DNA of 64,000 bases from Stramonita haemastoma (lineage: Eukaryota > Mollusca > Gastropoda > Neogastropoda > Muricidae), in NCBI GenBank assembly GCA_030674155.1, contig CM060326.1, positions 18,576,804-18,640,803 on the forward strand. The letters are read 5' to 3'. The position numbers and the translations under genes were made by a program. A model generated the notes under the pieces. It saw only the letters and a program-made list of their open reading frames with translations, was not told the origin of the DNA and searched no databases. Below, piece by piece: positions 1 to 10,396 of the stretch. How positions within the stretch are numbered: position 1 is the stretch's first letter; each line of letters begins with the position of its first letter.

Positions 1-27
1 CAACTACAAACTTGCATAAAATATACG

Positions 28-30
<3 letters not shown>

Positions 31-98
<68 letters not shown>
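31..98. repeat. (AC)n microsatellite
   Basis: Uninterrupted AC dinucleotide tract of about 68 bases, followed by AT-rich sequence with no recognisable element up to about 380. Confidence 0.97.
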
Positions 99-99
<1 letters not shown>

Positions 100-387
100 A
101 TATTTCATTTTTAAAATAAAAAAATATATATTTTAGTATATACTTTAATACATATATCCCCCATCATTATCCTTGTCTTTCTCTCCCTTTATTATTGTTC
201 TGTACTCTTATTGTGTGTTTTGTGTTTGTTTTTCTGTTTATTTTTTATTGCTATATTTGCCGATATTTTCCATCTTTGACTCTATTCATTTATGTATTTA
301 TTTTTTTATTTCATTTGATTTGTTTATTATTATGCTCCCCCCCCTCCTGTCAGGTATGACTTTATGTGAAAGGACGTAAAATTGAAG

Positions 388-880
<493 letters not shown>

Positions 881-1099
881 CAGTCATACCTCTCCCCCCA
901 CTCCCACAGCCCTAACTGCCTACTTCAACCCCACCCATCCCCATCCTAGCACCCCTTTCCCTAAAATTCTACCAACCCTCCCAACCCTCAAAACTCAAAT
1001 TTCCCCATTGTGTCAGCTAGTAACATCTAATCTACCTGCCTGTGTGTCCACATGAGGGGCCAGGGTTAGTATACAGGTTAGGATTAGTATGAACAGTTA

Positions 1100-1229
1100 G
1101 CATGCAAAAAAGGGGAGGAAGCATGCAAAAGGGGAAGCGTGCAAAAAGGGGACACATGCATAAAGGGGGACACATGCATAAAGGGTGACACATACAAAAA
1201 GGGGAAAGAAGCATGCAAAAAGGGGGAGG
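1100..1229. repeat. Minisatellite with unit of about 17-20 bp
   Basis: About seven imperfect copies of a GCATGCAAAAAGGGG-type unit, with a variant GACACATGCATAAAGGG in the middle. GCATGC is palindromic and recurs in the flanking copies. No coding signal is seen. Confidence 0.85.
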
Positions 1230-1239
1230 ATTGCCAGTC

Positions 1240-1959
1240 TGTTGGCTGGTTTGTGTGGGAAAGCATGTGGACACAGCAGCAGATAGAACTGACTGTACTT
1301 AGCTGTAGACACAACAATGTGGAGCTCTATTAAAATTTTCTTTTAAAAAATCACTGGTCCTATCAACTGCTAAGGCTCTGTTGTACTTGATTTTGTTTGG
1401 ATTTCTAATCCCAAATTTTCAGCTCTGCTGCCATCAAAGCTGACTCAGGCCAAAGACTTGGGAATACAATTCCTTTGTTTTTGTTTCTCCTGCTAGAGCT
1501 CCAAACTTTTACTCACCGTGATATTTTTTTTTACATACGCAGCCCCACCATTTTGAACTTTACGAATACAGTTGAGAATTCAAACCTACCAATTTTGCTA
1601 GGACAGTCGGGAGGTACCTTCCTGCTCTTTTCGATTTTCAACTATCCAGAGTTTTGCTTTTTAAAAAGAAAATTTGTAATTTGATTCTCACATCAAACTG
1701 GAAAGAAAGTGTAGGACTGACAATCGAACCCACAACCTCACGGCGTTATATCCATGTAAAAAAAAAAGGCTTTAACCGACCAAAAACCCACGTGAAGGAA
1801 AAAAAATAATAAGGGCCCAAAATAAAAACAAATCGTAGGCTTGCAAAAAATATATCACCGTCTATGCCCTCTTTTCTATCCCCATTGATCCCGCCTTGTG
1901 CGCTAACCTCCTCCTAACACATTTTCCCCTGAGTAACGCCCATGTCCCCTCTTTGATTA
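1240..1959. other. Low-information region with a tRNA-like SINE head remnant
   Basis: Mostly unrecognised AT-rich DNA. On the minus strand, about 1690-1795 resembles a decayed tRNA-derived SINE head: a GGTTCGATTG B-box-like stretch after GGTTGTG, with a GGTTAAAGCC A-box-like stretch upstream. The remnant is too degraded to assign to a family. Confidence 0.35.
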
Positions 1960-2082
1960 ACACACACACACACACACATACACACGCACACACACACACA
2001 CATGCACGCACAAACATCCACACAAAAACACACACACAAGCGGTTCACACCCATCCACACAAACAAAAAACGCACACACAAA

Positions 2083-2120
<38 letters not shown>

Positions 2121-2195
2121 ACACGCGGTCGCACACACACACACACACACTACACACACAGCACACACACACACACGCATGCACACACACACATT
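1960..2195. repeat. Compound (AC)n microsatellite
   Basis: AC tract interrupted by GCACGC, AAAAC and GGTCGC variants. From about 2200 to 2790 follows A/T-rich sequence with two poly-A runs and nothing I recognise. Confidence 0.95.
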
Positions 2196-2796
2196 CCTTC
2201 TAACTGGAAACTATGAAAACTTTACACTGCAGTAAAATCATAAAAGATAACCAGAGGTAGATCACCATATAAACTGCTTTACAATACTGTAAAAAAAAAA
2301 AAAAAAGAGTATCATAAATCCTACCAACATCAAACAGACTGTATAGCCTGCTGGTACCAATTGAAAAAAAAAAAAAACTTTTAAACAAGGGGAGAGGAAG
2401 CATTAAATAATTGTCAGACCTACAGGGCATATTTCAACCATGATATTGTCTTAGCTGATCCTTATATCCCCTGATCTAATGTTTTTTTTAATCTAAAAAC
2501 TTGGTTAAAAATTCATCACAAAGTATTTCCTTGATGCTAGGATGATAATTTTTCTAAATGATCTGATTCGAGTTAAAAAAATAAAAGGAAGAAAACCAGA
2601 ATAATGATTAAAAAACTATCACTATTATAAGCCATGTACTACAAAATAATTATCCTCTCTCAAACACTTGTCATTTAAAATACAAATCAGGAAAGAAACT
2701 TCAAATCACGACCATCATTAATCAGATCAGGGGATGCCCTTTGCTGCGATGGCGAATTCTTCTGCAACAGCGGTGATATCTTTTGCAGAGATATCT

Positions 2797-2945
2797 TCAG
2801 CGGCGACGGCGAAGCCTTCTGCGGCGACGGCGAAGTCTTGTGCGGCGAAGTCGTGTGCGGCGACGGCGAAGTCGTGTGCAGCGACGGCGAAGTCGTGTGC
2901 GGCGACGGCGAAGTCTTCTGAGGCGACGGCAAAGTCTTCTGCAGT
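2797..2945. repeat. GC-rich 21-bp minisatellite
   Basis: About seven copies of GCGGCGACGGCGAAGTCGTG plus one base, one of them shortened by six bases to 15. Period and deletion are multiples of three, so frames on both strands stay open: a seven-residue AATAKSC-like repeat on plus and a Ser-Pro-rich SPSPHTT-like repeat on minus. About 20 bases upstream on the minus strand is an AGAAAG/GTGAGA match to a splice donor, so the repeat could lie in an intron or alternative exon. No protein family is recognised. Confidence 0.8.
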
Positions 2946-3227
2946 GACAGGAAGTCCTGGATGGATGGTGTTCTCACCTTTCTGCCAGAACACACGTCAC
3001 AATCGTCAGTATGATCATTCACGATATTTTTTTATTTTTGTTATTCTTCCGCTAGAGCTCCGAGATTTATCAGAGATCGAGATTTCGCGTAAGCGACCGT
3101 TTTAAATGTCTTTATGCCGATGGAAATGTTAAACAATTAAGTATGGGAAATAGTTGTCTAGGCCCATGATATTAGGCCATCATATGCAGGTGGGAACAGA
3201 TGACAAGATTTACAAAACTGCATACAC

Positions 3228-3292
3228 ACGGGGACTGGATGTAAAAAAGCACACGAGTGGTTATTCCATTACCCTCGATATAAAAGAATAAA
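3228..3292 (+). mobile_element. 3' end of a dispersed retroelement
   Basis: Contains GGACTGGATGTAAAAAAGCA, then a CTCGATATAAAAGAATAAA ending. The same roughly 60-bp ending appears in inverse orientation at 28.36, 37.92, 38.98, 40.23, 40.33 and 9.48 kb, which marks it as the conserved 3' end of a dispersed family. Confidence 0.6.
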
Positions 3293-3522
3293 TAGATAAA
3301 AATGCTGATTTGCGCTATTTTATGTTCCCTTGTTGGCTGTTGTCAGCTACACTAACTCCTTAACCATAAGCTTCAAACTTTTTTCTGTTCTTCTAGAAAC
3401 TGACGTCTTGCCGCTCATCCTATGCTGCAGCCTAGGCACTGCTGAAAGTGGTATCATAAACCAAATCATGCACTGCATTGCATTGCACATACAAACCTGA
3501 CGTCTTGTGATTTTTTTCTTAC

Positions 3523-3588
3523 CTTTCATCACACACTGCTGGCGCTTGTTGACTGACAGTGTTAAAGGTCAAGCCAAAGTCTTGTTTG
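3523..3588 (-). CDS. Candidate 66-nt internal exon (unidentified gene)
   Basis: On the minus strand, TTTTACATTAG supplies an acceptor and GATGAAAG/GTAAGA a strong donor. Between them only one frame is open: 1 base, 21 codons, 2 bases, reading a KQDFGLTFNTVSQQ-like peptide that ends near CDE. The phase at both ends is compatible with the exon-like piece at 4069-4147 upstream on the same strand. I do not recognise the protein. The support is splice signals plus phase agreement only, so it could be chance. Confidence 0.25.
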
Positions 3589-3724
3589 CTAATGTAAAAA
3601 AAATCAGTTTTCAGGATTATGCTGCTGGTTTATTTCTCAAAGCACAAGGATGTCGTGTTTATTCATTTATTTATTTATTACTATTTCTTATATTGTATGA
3701 TATTACAAGCTGAAAAGGAGTTAG

Positions 3725-3810
3725 AATGCCATATGTCACTGTCAGATTGTTACATTATATTACCTGCTGGAGAGAAGACAGAATGCCACATGTCACTGTC
3801 AGATTGTTAA
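3725..3810. repeat. Short direct duplication
   Basis: A roughly 28-bp sequence, GAATGCCAYATGTCACTGTC onward, occurs twice about 55 bases apart with one mismatch. It gives a repeated MSLSD reading that has no further support as protein. Confidence 0.7.
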
Positions 3811-4068
3811 CTACACTCTGGATGAGGAGTTTGCGTGTATAACTTTTCGAGTACTTCACCATAAAGGCAACCATACTCCAACTTCAGAGGATTTTTCTCC
3901 TTTAGAGTGCAGGATTCTTTGCTACTAGCGTGTCCGGCTGAAGACAAATCTCGACACCATTTTAAAATGTAACACCATGTCAGTCTAGACCTTTGCCCCT
4001 AGCTTGTTTCACTAACTGACAAAGCTTTGGCCTGGGCCAGAAAAAGGAATCAATGAATTTGATGTTAC

Positions 4069-4147
4069 CTGGTCACGTCCTGGTAACTGACATGTGGTGC
4101 CGGATGACTTGTCTGGTTTGGGGCACTTGATTCCAGTCCTTGAGCTC
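4069..4147 (-). CDS. Candidate 79-nt exon, diverged relative of the downstream exon-like array
   Basis: The minus strand shows a pyrimidine tract and TGCTTTCAG acceptor, then 79 nt, then CCAG/GTAACA as donor. The first third aligns with the repeated cores at 4530-7830 (GGACTGGAATCAAGTGCCCC against GGAACTGGAACCAAGGACCC). Two frames are open: one cysteine-containing (TGIKCPKPDKSSGTTCQ) and one (GLESSAPNQTSHPAPHVSYQ) whose ending phase joins the 3523-3588 piece. No family is recognised. The splice motifs and homology to the array are seen in the sequence; the coding status is inference. Confidence 0.3.
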
Positions 4148-4529
4148 CTGAAAGCAGTTAAGAAATAGTCAGTGACAGGGAAAATGTTCACAGCTCTACT
4201 AGCTTAAATCCGATTTCATCAAATCACTTAAACAACAGATTAACATTATTTCAATATCGCTTTATCATCTGAAAAAGACGTGGCTCATAATTTCCTATTT
4301 TGATTTACTAGCTGAAATCTAAGAGGATTTAATCTCATCAATTTTAGGGGGGAAACCTTAAGTCCTTTTTAAAGACGTATATTTCAGATTCACTCCATTT
4401 GTGTAAACTGGAAATAACACTTTGAAAACGAAAATTAATATTTATTCAAGGATGGATTTTATCTTTAGCTTTCAGAGCAGAGTGACAAGAAAGAGTTTAA
4501 CATACCTTTCTTTTTACCTATAGCATTAC

Positions 4530-4604
4530 CACTCTTCCACAATGGACCCCAGTTCATGATGGCGGCCACTGTACACGGGGTCCATGTTTCCAGTCCCACA
4601 GTCC
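4530..4604 (-). CDS. Exon-like core, copy 7 (last in minus-strand order)
   Basis: 75 nt, open in both candidate frames, with a TTTCTTTCAG acceptor and GTAATG donor. The cysteine-type frame reads DCGTGNMDPVYSGRHHELGS. The alternative frame reads VGLETWTPCTVAAIMNWGP. Confidence 0.33.
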
Positions 4605-5145
4605 CTGAAAGAAAGGAAGTCCTAATCAGTACCATTGAAAATTCTGCTGGTTTTCTTTTGCAAACATTACAGACTCCTGACCAAGTTACTTAAAAAGAGA
4701 CTGAATTAAGAAATATATTATTTCCAAAGTGTACCATAAGGCCCAGTTATTTATTTATTTACTTATTTATTTATTTATTTATTTATTTATCTATTTATTT
4801 ACCTATTCATTTATCTATTCTTTTATATCGAGGATAGCTCATTACATTACGAGTAAAAAAAAAATTTCAATATTTCAAAACAAATTAGAAACTAGTACAT
4901 TATTTTACATTTCATATTTTTCAAAACTATTTGAAAGCAGTCTTTTTTAAGTTGATGAATCAATTTGGAAAATGTTTTAACAAACAAAGAAAACAGTGAA
5001 ATGACCTTGATTTATATAATATGTTTATCTTTTTCTCAACAATGAGGGGTACCAGGCATTTTATTTTTTTTAAAAACGCCTTTGGTTTTTAGAGCCCAAT
5101 GACAACAAAGAGTTTATCACACCTGTCTTTAAACCACAGCATTAC

Positions 5146-5220
5146 TACTCTTCCACAAAAGACCCCAGTTCATCATGGCTGCCACTGCACACGGAGTCCA
5201 TGGTTCCAGTTCCACAGGCC
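5146..5220 (-). CDS. Exon-like core, copy 6
   Basis: 75 nt, open in both candidate frames. The last bases are TA instead of TG, so in the cysteine-type frame the junction with the next G-starting core would create TAG. In the alternative frame it makes AGG. This copy is the clearest discriminator between the two proposed frames. Confidence 0.3.
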
Positions 5221-5616
5221 CTGAAAGCAAGGAGTCCCAATCAGTACCACTGAAAATTCTGGTTTTCTTGGACAAACATTGCAGAATCCTGACCAAGTTA
5301 CTTAAAAAGATTACATAATTACATGAGTTCAACTTAATTGATTTAATATTTTTAACAAGTTCGAAAGCAGTGGATAATGTTATATTTCATTTTCAAAATT
5401 ATTTGAAAGCAGGCTTTTTAAGTTGACGAATCAATTTGAGAAATGTTCACAAACACAGGACAAAAACTTAAATGACCTCGATTTACATAATTTTGTTATC
5501 TTTTTCATCAACGACGAGGATACGAGGCAATTTATTAAAAAAAAAAAACGCCTTTGGTTTTTAGAGCCCAATGACTACAAAGAGTTTATCATACCTTTCT
5601 TAAACCATAGCATCAC

Positions 5617-5691
5617 CACTCTTCCACACAGGACCCCAGTTCATCATGGCGGCCACTGTACACGGGGTCCTTGGTTCCAGTTCCACAGCCC
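5617..5691 (-). CDS. Exon-like core, copy 5
   Basis: 75 nt, open in the same two frames as copy 4, with a GTGATG donor and the TTTCAG acceptor. Differences from copy 4 are two substitutions, both in the variable cysteine or tyrosine positions of the first frame (VCSGR to VYSGR, SYVEE to SCVEE). Confidence 0.35.
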
Positions 5692-6166
5692 CTGAAAGCA
5701 AGGCAGTCCAATCAGTACCACTGAAAATTCTGCTGGTTTTCTTGGACAAACATGACAGACTCATGACCAAACTATTTTAGGAGAGACTGAATAAAGGATT
5801 ATTTGCAGAGTGTACCATACTGCCCATTTATTTATTTATTCTTTTATGTCGAGAATAGCTCATAATTACATACTGAGTTCAACTTTAATTGATTTAATAT
5901 TTTTAACAAGTTCGAAAGCAGTACATGTTATATTTCATTTTCAAAATTATTTGAAAGCAGGCTTTTCAAGTTGATGAATCAATTTGGAAAATGTTCACAA
6001 ACACAGAACACAAACTGAAATGACCTTGATTTACATAATTTTGTTTATCTTTTTCATCAACGACGAGGATACGAGGAAATTTATTTTTAAAAATAAAACG
6101 CCTTTGGTTTTTAGAGCCCAATGACAACAAAGACTTTATCATACCTTTCTTAAACCATAGCATTAC

Positions 6167-6241
6167 CACTCTTCCACATAGGACCCCAGTTCATCATGGC
6201 GGCCACTGCACACGGGGTCCTTGGTTCCAGTTCCACAGCCC
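6167..6241 (-). CDS. Exon-like core, copy 4 (closest to consensus)
   Basis: 75 nt, phase 2 to phase 2. One open frame reads GCGTGTKDPVCSGRHDELGS followed by YVEEW across the junction, with two cysteines. A second open frame reads VELEPRTPCAVAAMMNWGP. Because the length is a multiple of three, copies 4 and 5 could be spliced together without changing frame. No named family is recognised. Confidence 0.35.
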
Positions 6242-6719
6242 CTGAAAGCAAGGCAGTCCCAATCAGTACCACTGAAAATTCTGCTGGTTTTCTTGGACAA
6301 ACATGACAAACTCCTGACCAAATTAAATTTAGAAGAGACTGAACAAAGGATTATTTGCAGAGTGTACCCTACTGCCTAGTTATTTATTTATTTTTATATC
6401 AATAATAGTCATAATTACATTATAAGTTCAACTTTAATTGATTTAGTTGGGGGGGTGGTTTAACAAATTTTAAACCAGTACGTAATGTTACATTTCCTTT
6501 TCAAAATTATCAGAAAGCAGTCTTTTTAAGTTGATGAATCAATTTGCAAAATGTTCACAAACACAGAAAAAAGTGAAAGGACCTCGATTTACACATGCTT
6601 GTCTTTGTCATCAACAATGAAGGATACAAGGCAATTTGGTGAGAAAAAGAAAAAGGTCTTTGGCTCTCAGAGCCCAATGACAACAAAGAGTTTATACTTT
6701 CTTTTACTCAAAGCATTAC

Positions 6720-6795
6720 CTCTCTTCCACAAAGGACCCCAAATTCATCATGGCGGCCACTGCACACGCGGTCCTTGGTTCCAGTCCCAAAGCCC
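6720..6795 (-). pseudogene. Exon-like core, copy 3: one base long, first Cys lost
   Basis: 76 nt. An extra base near GATGAATTTGGGG shifts the frame, and TGT at the second full codon is TTT. The TTTCAG acceptor and GTAATG donor remain. The unit is the most diverged of the array. Confidence 0.4.
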
Positions 6796-7237
6796 CTGAA
6801 AGCAAGGCAGCCCCAATCAGTACACTGAAATATCTGCTGGGTTTTTTTTGACAAACATGACAGACTCTTGACCAAGTTACTTAAAAATATACTGAATTAA
6901 GGATGATTATTTACAAACTGCACTGTACTGCCCAGTTACTTTATCAGTTCAAATTTTAATGATTTGATATTTTTAACAACCTCGAACCCGTACATATGTT
7001 ACAAATATTGTTCAACATTTATTTGAAAGTAGTCTTTTTAATTTGATGAATCAATTTGCAAAATGTTCACAAACACAGACAAAAAGTGAAATGACCGATT
7101 TACATATTTATGTTTATCTTTTTCATCAACATTAAGGGATACAGCCATTTAGTAGAAAAAAATTAAAAGGCCTTTGCCTTTTAGAGCCCAATGAGAACAA
7201 AGAGTTTATCATACCTTTCTTTAAACCATAGCATTAC

Positions 7238-7311
7238 CACTCTTCCACAAAGGACCCCAGTTCATCATGGTGGCCACTGCACACGGGTTCATGGTTCCAG
7301 TTCCACAGCCC
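7238..7311 (-). pseudogene. Exon-like core, copy 2: one base short
   Basis: 74 nt instead of 75. A base is missing in the GGACCCC run, which shifts the cysteine-type frame, and the alternative frame meets TGA. Acceptor and donor motifs are kept. The loss is in a homopolymer, so a consensus error is possible. Confidence 0.4.
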
Positions 7312-7755
7312 CTGAAAGCAAGGCAGTCCCAATCAGTACCACTGAAAACTATGGTTTTCTTGGCAAAGATGACAGTCACCTGACCATGCTACTTTAGGAA
7401 AGATTGAATGAAGAATTATTATTTATGTGTGGCATACTTTCCAGTTACTTTATGAGTTCAAAATTTCATTGTTTCAATATTTCAAAACAAACTAGAAACT
7501 TTTACATAATGTTATATTTCATTTTCAAAAGTATTTGAAGGCAGTCTTTTTTTAAGTTGTTGAATAAATTTGCAAAATGTTCACAAACACAGAAAAAAAA
7601 GAGAAATTACCACGATTTGTATAATTTTGTTTATCTTTTTCATCAACAATGAGGGATACGAGGCAATTTAGTAAAAAAGAAAAAAAAAAAGGCCGTTCGC
7701 TTTCAGAGCCCAATGACAAGAGTTTATCATACCTTTCTATAAATCATAGCATTAC

Positions 7756-7830
7756 CACTCTTCCACACAGGACCCCAGTTCATCATGGCTGCCACTGCTC
7801 ATGGGGTCCTTGGTTACAGTCCAACAGGCC
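7756..7830 (-). CDS. Exon-like core, copy 1 in minus-strand order
   Basis: 75 nt between a TTTCAG acceptor and a GTAATG donor. The cysteine-type frame (1 base, 24 codons, 2 bases) is open but two of the usual positions are changed (CWTVTKDPMSSGSHDELGS). The alternative frame has a TAA after five codons. If coding, only the first frame is usable here. Confidence 0.3.
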
Positions 7831-8019
7831 CTGAAAGCAAGGTAGTCCCAATCAGTACCACTGAAAATTCTGCTGGTTGTCTTGGATAAACATGACAGTC
7901 ACCTGACCATGTCACTTTAGCACATATATGCCCACTGTTCCATTTTTGGGATGCTGTGTGTATCATTTCTTTTTCTATTTTTTTTAAATATATTATTTCC
8001 ATTATCATTATTTCTTTTA

Positions 8020-8027
<8 letters not shown>

Positions 8028-8081
<54 letters not shown>

Positions 8082-8140
8082 TATTATCATCATCATCATC
8101 ACATCACCATCACCATCACCATCACCATCATCATCATTCT
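8028..8140. repeat. (ATT)n to (ATC)n to CACCAT simple repeat
   Basis: An ATT run of about 50 bases passes into ATC and then CACCAT hexamers, consistent with stepwise mutation of one trinucleotide tract. Confidence 0.95.
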
Positions 8141-8209
8141 CATTACTTACAGAGCACGGTCTTGTTGAGGGAGAATTCTCCAGATGACATCGCAGGGTCA
8201 GAAGAGAAT

Positions 8210-8375
8210 TCCTATGTGATCCACGTGATACAACCCCGTTGCTATAGCGATGACTCCTATGTGGTTCACGTGATACAGCCCGGTTGCTATAGCGATGACT
8301 CCCAGGTGATCCACATGATACAGCCCCGTTGCTATAGCGACGACTCCCATGTAATTCACATGACTAACCAGGCCA
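8210..8375 (+). repeat. 45-bp tandem repeat, 3.7 copies, open in one frame
   Basis: Units start at 8210, 8255, 8300 and 8345. Since 45 is a multiple of three, the frame stays open as a 15-residue repeat of the VIHVIQPRCYSDDSY type, ending in TAA within AATAAA at about 8388-8393. A CTCATTACTTACAG acceptor-like motif lies at about 8139-8152, so this could be a terminal exon with its own poly(A) signal. Each unit also contains CACGTG or CACATG and the near-palindrome GTTGCTATAGCGAT, resembling E-box and RFX X-box sites. Coding and regulatory readings are both open; neither is shown. Confidence 0.75.
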
Positions 8376-8447
8376 GGACCCGTGTCAAATAAAGGGTGGG
8401 ATGGAAGAAACTGAAGGAAATGTTTGGAAAATGTGAGGGGACTGCAG

Positions 8448-8645
8448 AGTCACACTCCTCATAACTACTGTCCCAAAGATGATTACACTCCTCATACTAC
8501 TGTCCCAAAGATGATGTCACACTCCCTCGTGACCACTGTGCCAGAGATGAAGTCACACTCCCTCAAGACCAATGCCCCAAAGATGAGATAACTCTTCCTC
8601 ACAATCATTGTCCCAAAGATGAGGTAACTCTTCCTCATCACCAAC
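8448..8645. repeat. Minisatellite with unit of about 35-40 bp
   Basis: Five imperfect copies of a unit containing CACACTCCTCATGACCACTG and CCCAAAGATGA. The unit length varies by several bases, so no frame is kept. From 8650 to 9060 I see no element. Confidence 0.75.
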
Positions 8646-9066
8646 ATCTCCAAAGCCTTTGTATGTGGCGTCAGTGTTTGAACACCAAGACATCACTGTC
8701 ACTGAGATTGCTCTCCTTAGATCTCTTGCACTATTTGTTCCCTACTTTGAAATTTGTTTTAACTCTTTCTTGTGGCCAGTATTTTTTTAACATTTATTTT
8801 CTACTACTATGCTAGTTTTTGGTTTTATTCCCTATTTTATCATATTTGCATAAAGTTTTACAAGTTTTATATTCTTTTATTTTAGCCTGCCCTATTCTAT
8901 TATCTTTTAGCAAGGGATCAGAGATGCAATCAGAAATGTGGTGCTCAGTGATTTTTCAAAGGCAACTGACAGTTCAGTTCAATGGCAAAGACATCGTCTG
9001 ACAAAGAACTTCGCTGACAAAATCTGCTCAGGCGGGACCTATGAGCAGAGAGAACTTGGGGTGAAA

Positions 9067-9122
9067 GCAGAATATCCCCATTCTGAAAACTTGAGGGATA
9101 GCAGAATATCCCCATTCTGAAA
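9067..9122. repeat. Direct duplication of a 22-bp motif
   Basis: GCAGAATATCCCCATTCTGA occurs at about 9067 and again at 9101, separated by 12 bases. Confidence 0.75.
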
Positions 9123-9388
9123 TGTGAAGTCCAACATATTCCTGATCTGAAGTGCATGGAAACAAAGCCCTGTGAAGGCTTTGTTGAAACATTTCCTTCC
9201 TCCATTCCGTACCCTCTACCTAAACAGGCCCAACCCAGTTAAAAACCAATGTGGATCACGACATAGCGTTTGTGGCGAGAAGGTACGAGGTTGCTGGGAA
9301 GTTTCTGATAACAAAAAAGAAAAAAGTATAAAAAAAAATATATATATATTACCGTAAATTTAGGGGAGTGTAGAAGAAGGCGCGCACG

Positions 9389-9475
9389 TCAGGCGCGCGT
9401 GCGTGCGTGCGTGCGTGTGTGTGTGTGTGCGTGCATGCGTGCGTGTGTGTGCGTGTGCGTGCGCGTGTGTGTATG
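9389..9475. repeat. (GCGT)n/(GT)n microsatellite
   Basis: GTGC and GT tract directly beside the 3' end of the next SINE. Confidence 0.9.
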
Positions 9476-9477
9476 TG

Positions 9478-9800
9478 ATTATTCTTTTATATCGAGGATA
9501 ATGGAAAAACACTCTTGTGCTTTTCTACATCAAGTCCCGTGTGTATGCAGTTTGTAAATATCTGTTCTCACCGGCACACGATGGCCTACTCTTATGGAAA
9601 GTGGAACAGGATTTAACGTGTGCGCAAGATGTTCTGCGGGCGTTCGTACAAAGGGCCTCGGTTTACAGTCTCATCCGAAAGACTTTTGGGGAGAGTGGAG
9701 TCAGCACTGATGTTAACTCCAGGACAAAAATCCCCTCGACCGGAATCGAACCCAGGTCGTCAAATAGCCAGCGTAATGTTTTGACCACTAGGCTAGAGAG
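9478..9800 (-). mobile_element. tRNA-derived SINE, family X
   Basis: On the minus strand the head begins near 9800 with an A box, TAGCCTAGTGG (9785-9795), and a perfect B box, GGTTCGATTCC (9742-9752). The body contains AGTCTTTCGGATGAGACTGT and CCGAGGCCC-type sequence and the GCAGAACATCTTGCGCACAC block. The 3' end is the ATCCTCGATATAAAAGAAT tail shared with a dispersed retroelement, so LINE machinery recognising that tail may have mobilised it. Confidence 0.8.
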
Positions 9801-9839
9801 AGAGAGAGAAACAGAGAAAGAAGAAGAGAGAGTAGGTGA

Positions 9840-9890
<51 letters not shown>

Positions 9891-9912
9891 GTGTGTGTGT
9901 GTGTGTGTACGT
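9798..9912. repeat. (GA)n and (GT)n microsatellites
   Basis: A GA-rich stretch (9798-9835) followed by a GT run (9843-9912), adjoining the 5' end of the family X SINE. Confidence 0.93.
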
Positions 9913-10004
9913 GTGTGTGACTCACGTACACGTGTCAGTACGTGTATATCGATACATGCAGAAAATCAAATATGCACGTTAAAGATCACAATGACGGCAA
10001 TCCC

Positions 10005-10310
10005 AGAACTCGGAATGTGGCGACCTAAATGAGGGGAGGGTAGGGAAGAAGAAGGGCTTCATACGCAAACATCTGACCATTGGTGAACTTGGGATCTCTA
10101 ATTGAGGGACGAAACAAAAATTGAAAAAAATGTTAACCTTCGGTGGGTTACCGAAACGCGAACATACCTAACGTACATTTCTGAAGTCGGAATGCAGCTG
10201 CCTTCATCGTGAGGCAAAAGCAGTCGTATACAAAAAAAACACACCATTGGCGACCCTCGGAACTCTAGCCGAGGAAGAAAAACCAAAAACGACGAAAAGT
10301 TCAACGTTGC
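10005..10310 (+). mobile_element. Dispersed repeat D, two adjoining copies
   Basis: Marked by GAAGTCGGAATG, then a block close to CTCACCATTGGTGAACCTGG and a GAGGAACGAAAC ending. The motif set occurs twice here, again at 11025-11140, and inverted at 41250-41450. It looks like a SINE-sized element, but no clear tRNA head is seen. Confidence 0.5.
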
Positions 10311-10396
10311 GCTGCATAAAACGATCAGTGACTGTTATGCCCACACTATAGTTGTAGGTGTCTGTCTACAATTGCAATGTTCATATTTTGTTGGGG

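Larger units (their letters stand above)
4470..7915 (-). repeat. Tandem array of seven ~470-615 bp units with an exon-like core
   Basis: Seven head-to-tail units. Each has, on the minus strand, a conserved block with TACTGAT (branch-point-like), a CTTGCTTTCAG acceptor, a core of about 75 nt, and a GTAATG or GTGATG donor. A more variable AT-rich spacer follows, with recurring AAATGTTCACAAACACAG and GCCTTTGGTTTTTAGAGC blocks. Core-to-core spacing is about 616, 471, 550, 553, 518 and 518 bases. The arrangement suits tandem exon duplication with intron. It also suits an ordinary tandem repeat, because similarity extends well outside the core. Entries for each core follow. Confidence 0.85.

Noticed and set aside
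2687..3022. Ser-Pro-rich extensin-like protein on the minus strand
   Set aside because: The repeat is a 21-bp minisatellite that is open in more than one frame on both strands. The only gene-like sign is a splice-donor match upstream, which is recorded with the minisatellite.
4530..7830. Plus-strand reading MAATAHGVLGSSSTAP-like, repeated in the same units
   Set aside because: The minus strand has the consistent acceptor, branch-like motif and donor around the core, and the plus strand has no donor after the corresponding stretch.
8028..8140. CRISPR-like regularity of repeats in simple-sequence regions
   Set aside because: There are no unique spacers between repeats, and the tracts are ordinary microsatellites in eukaryotic DNA.
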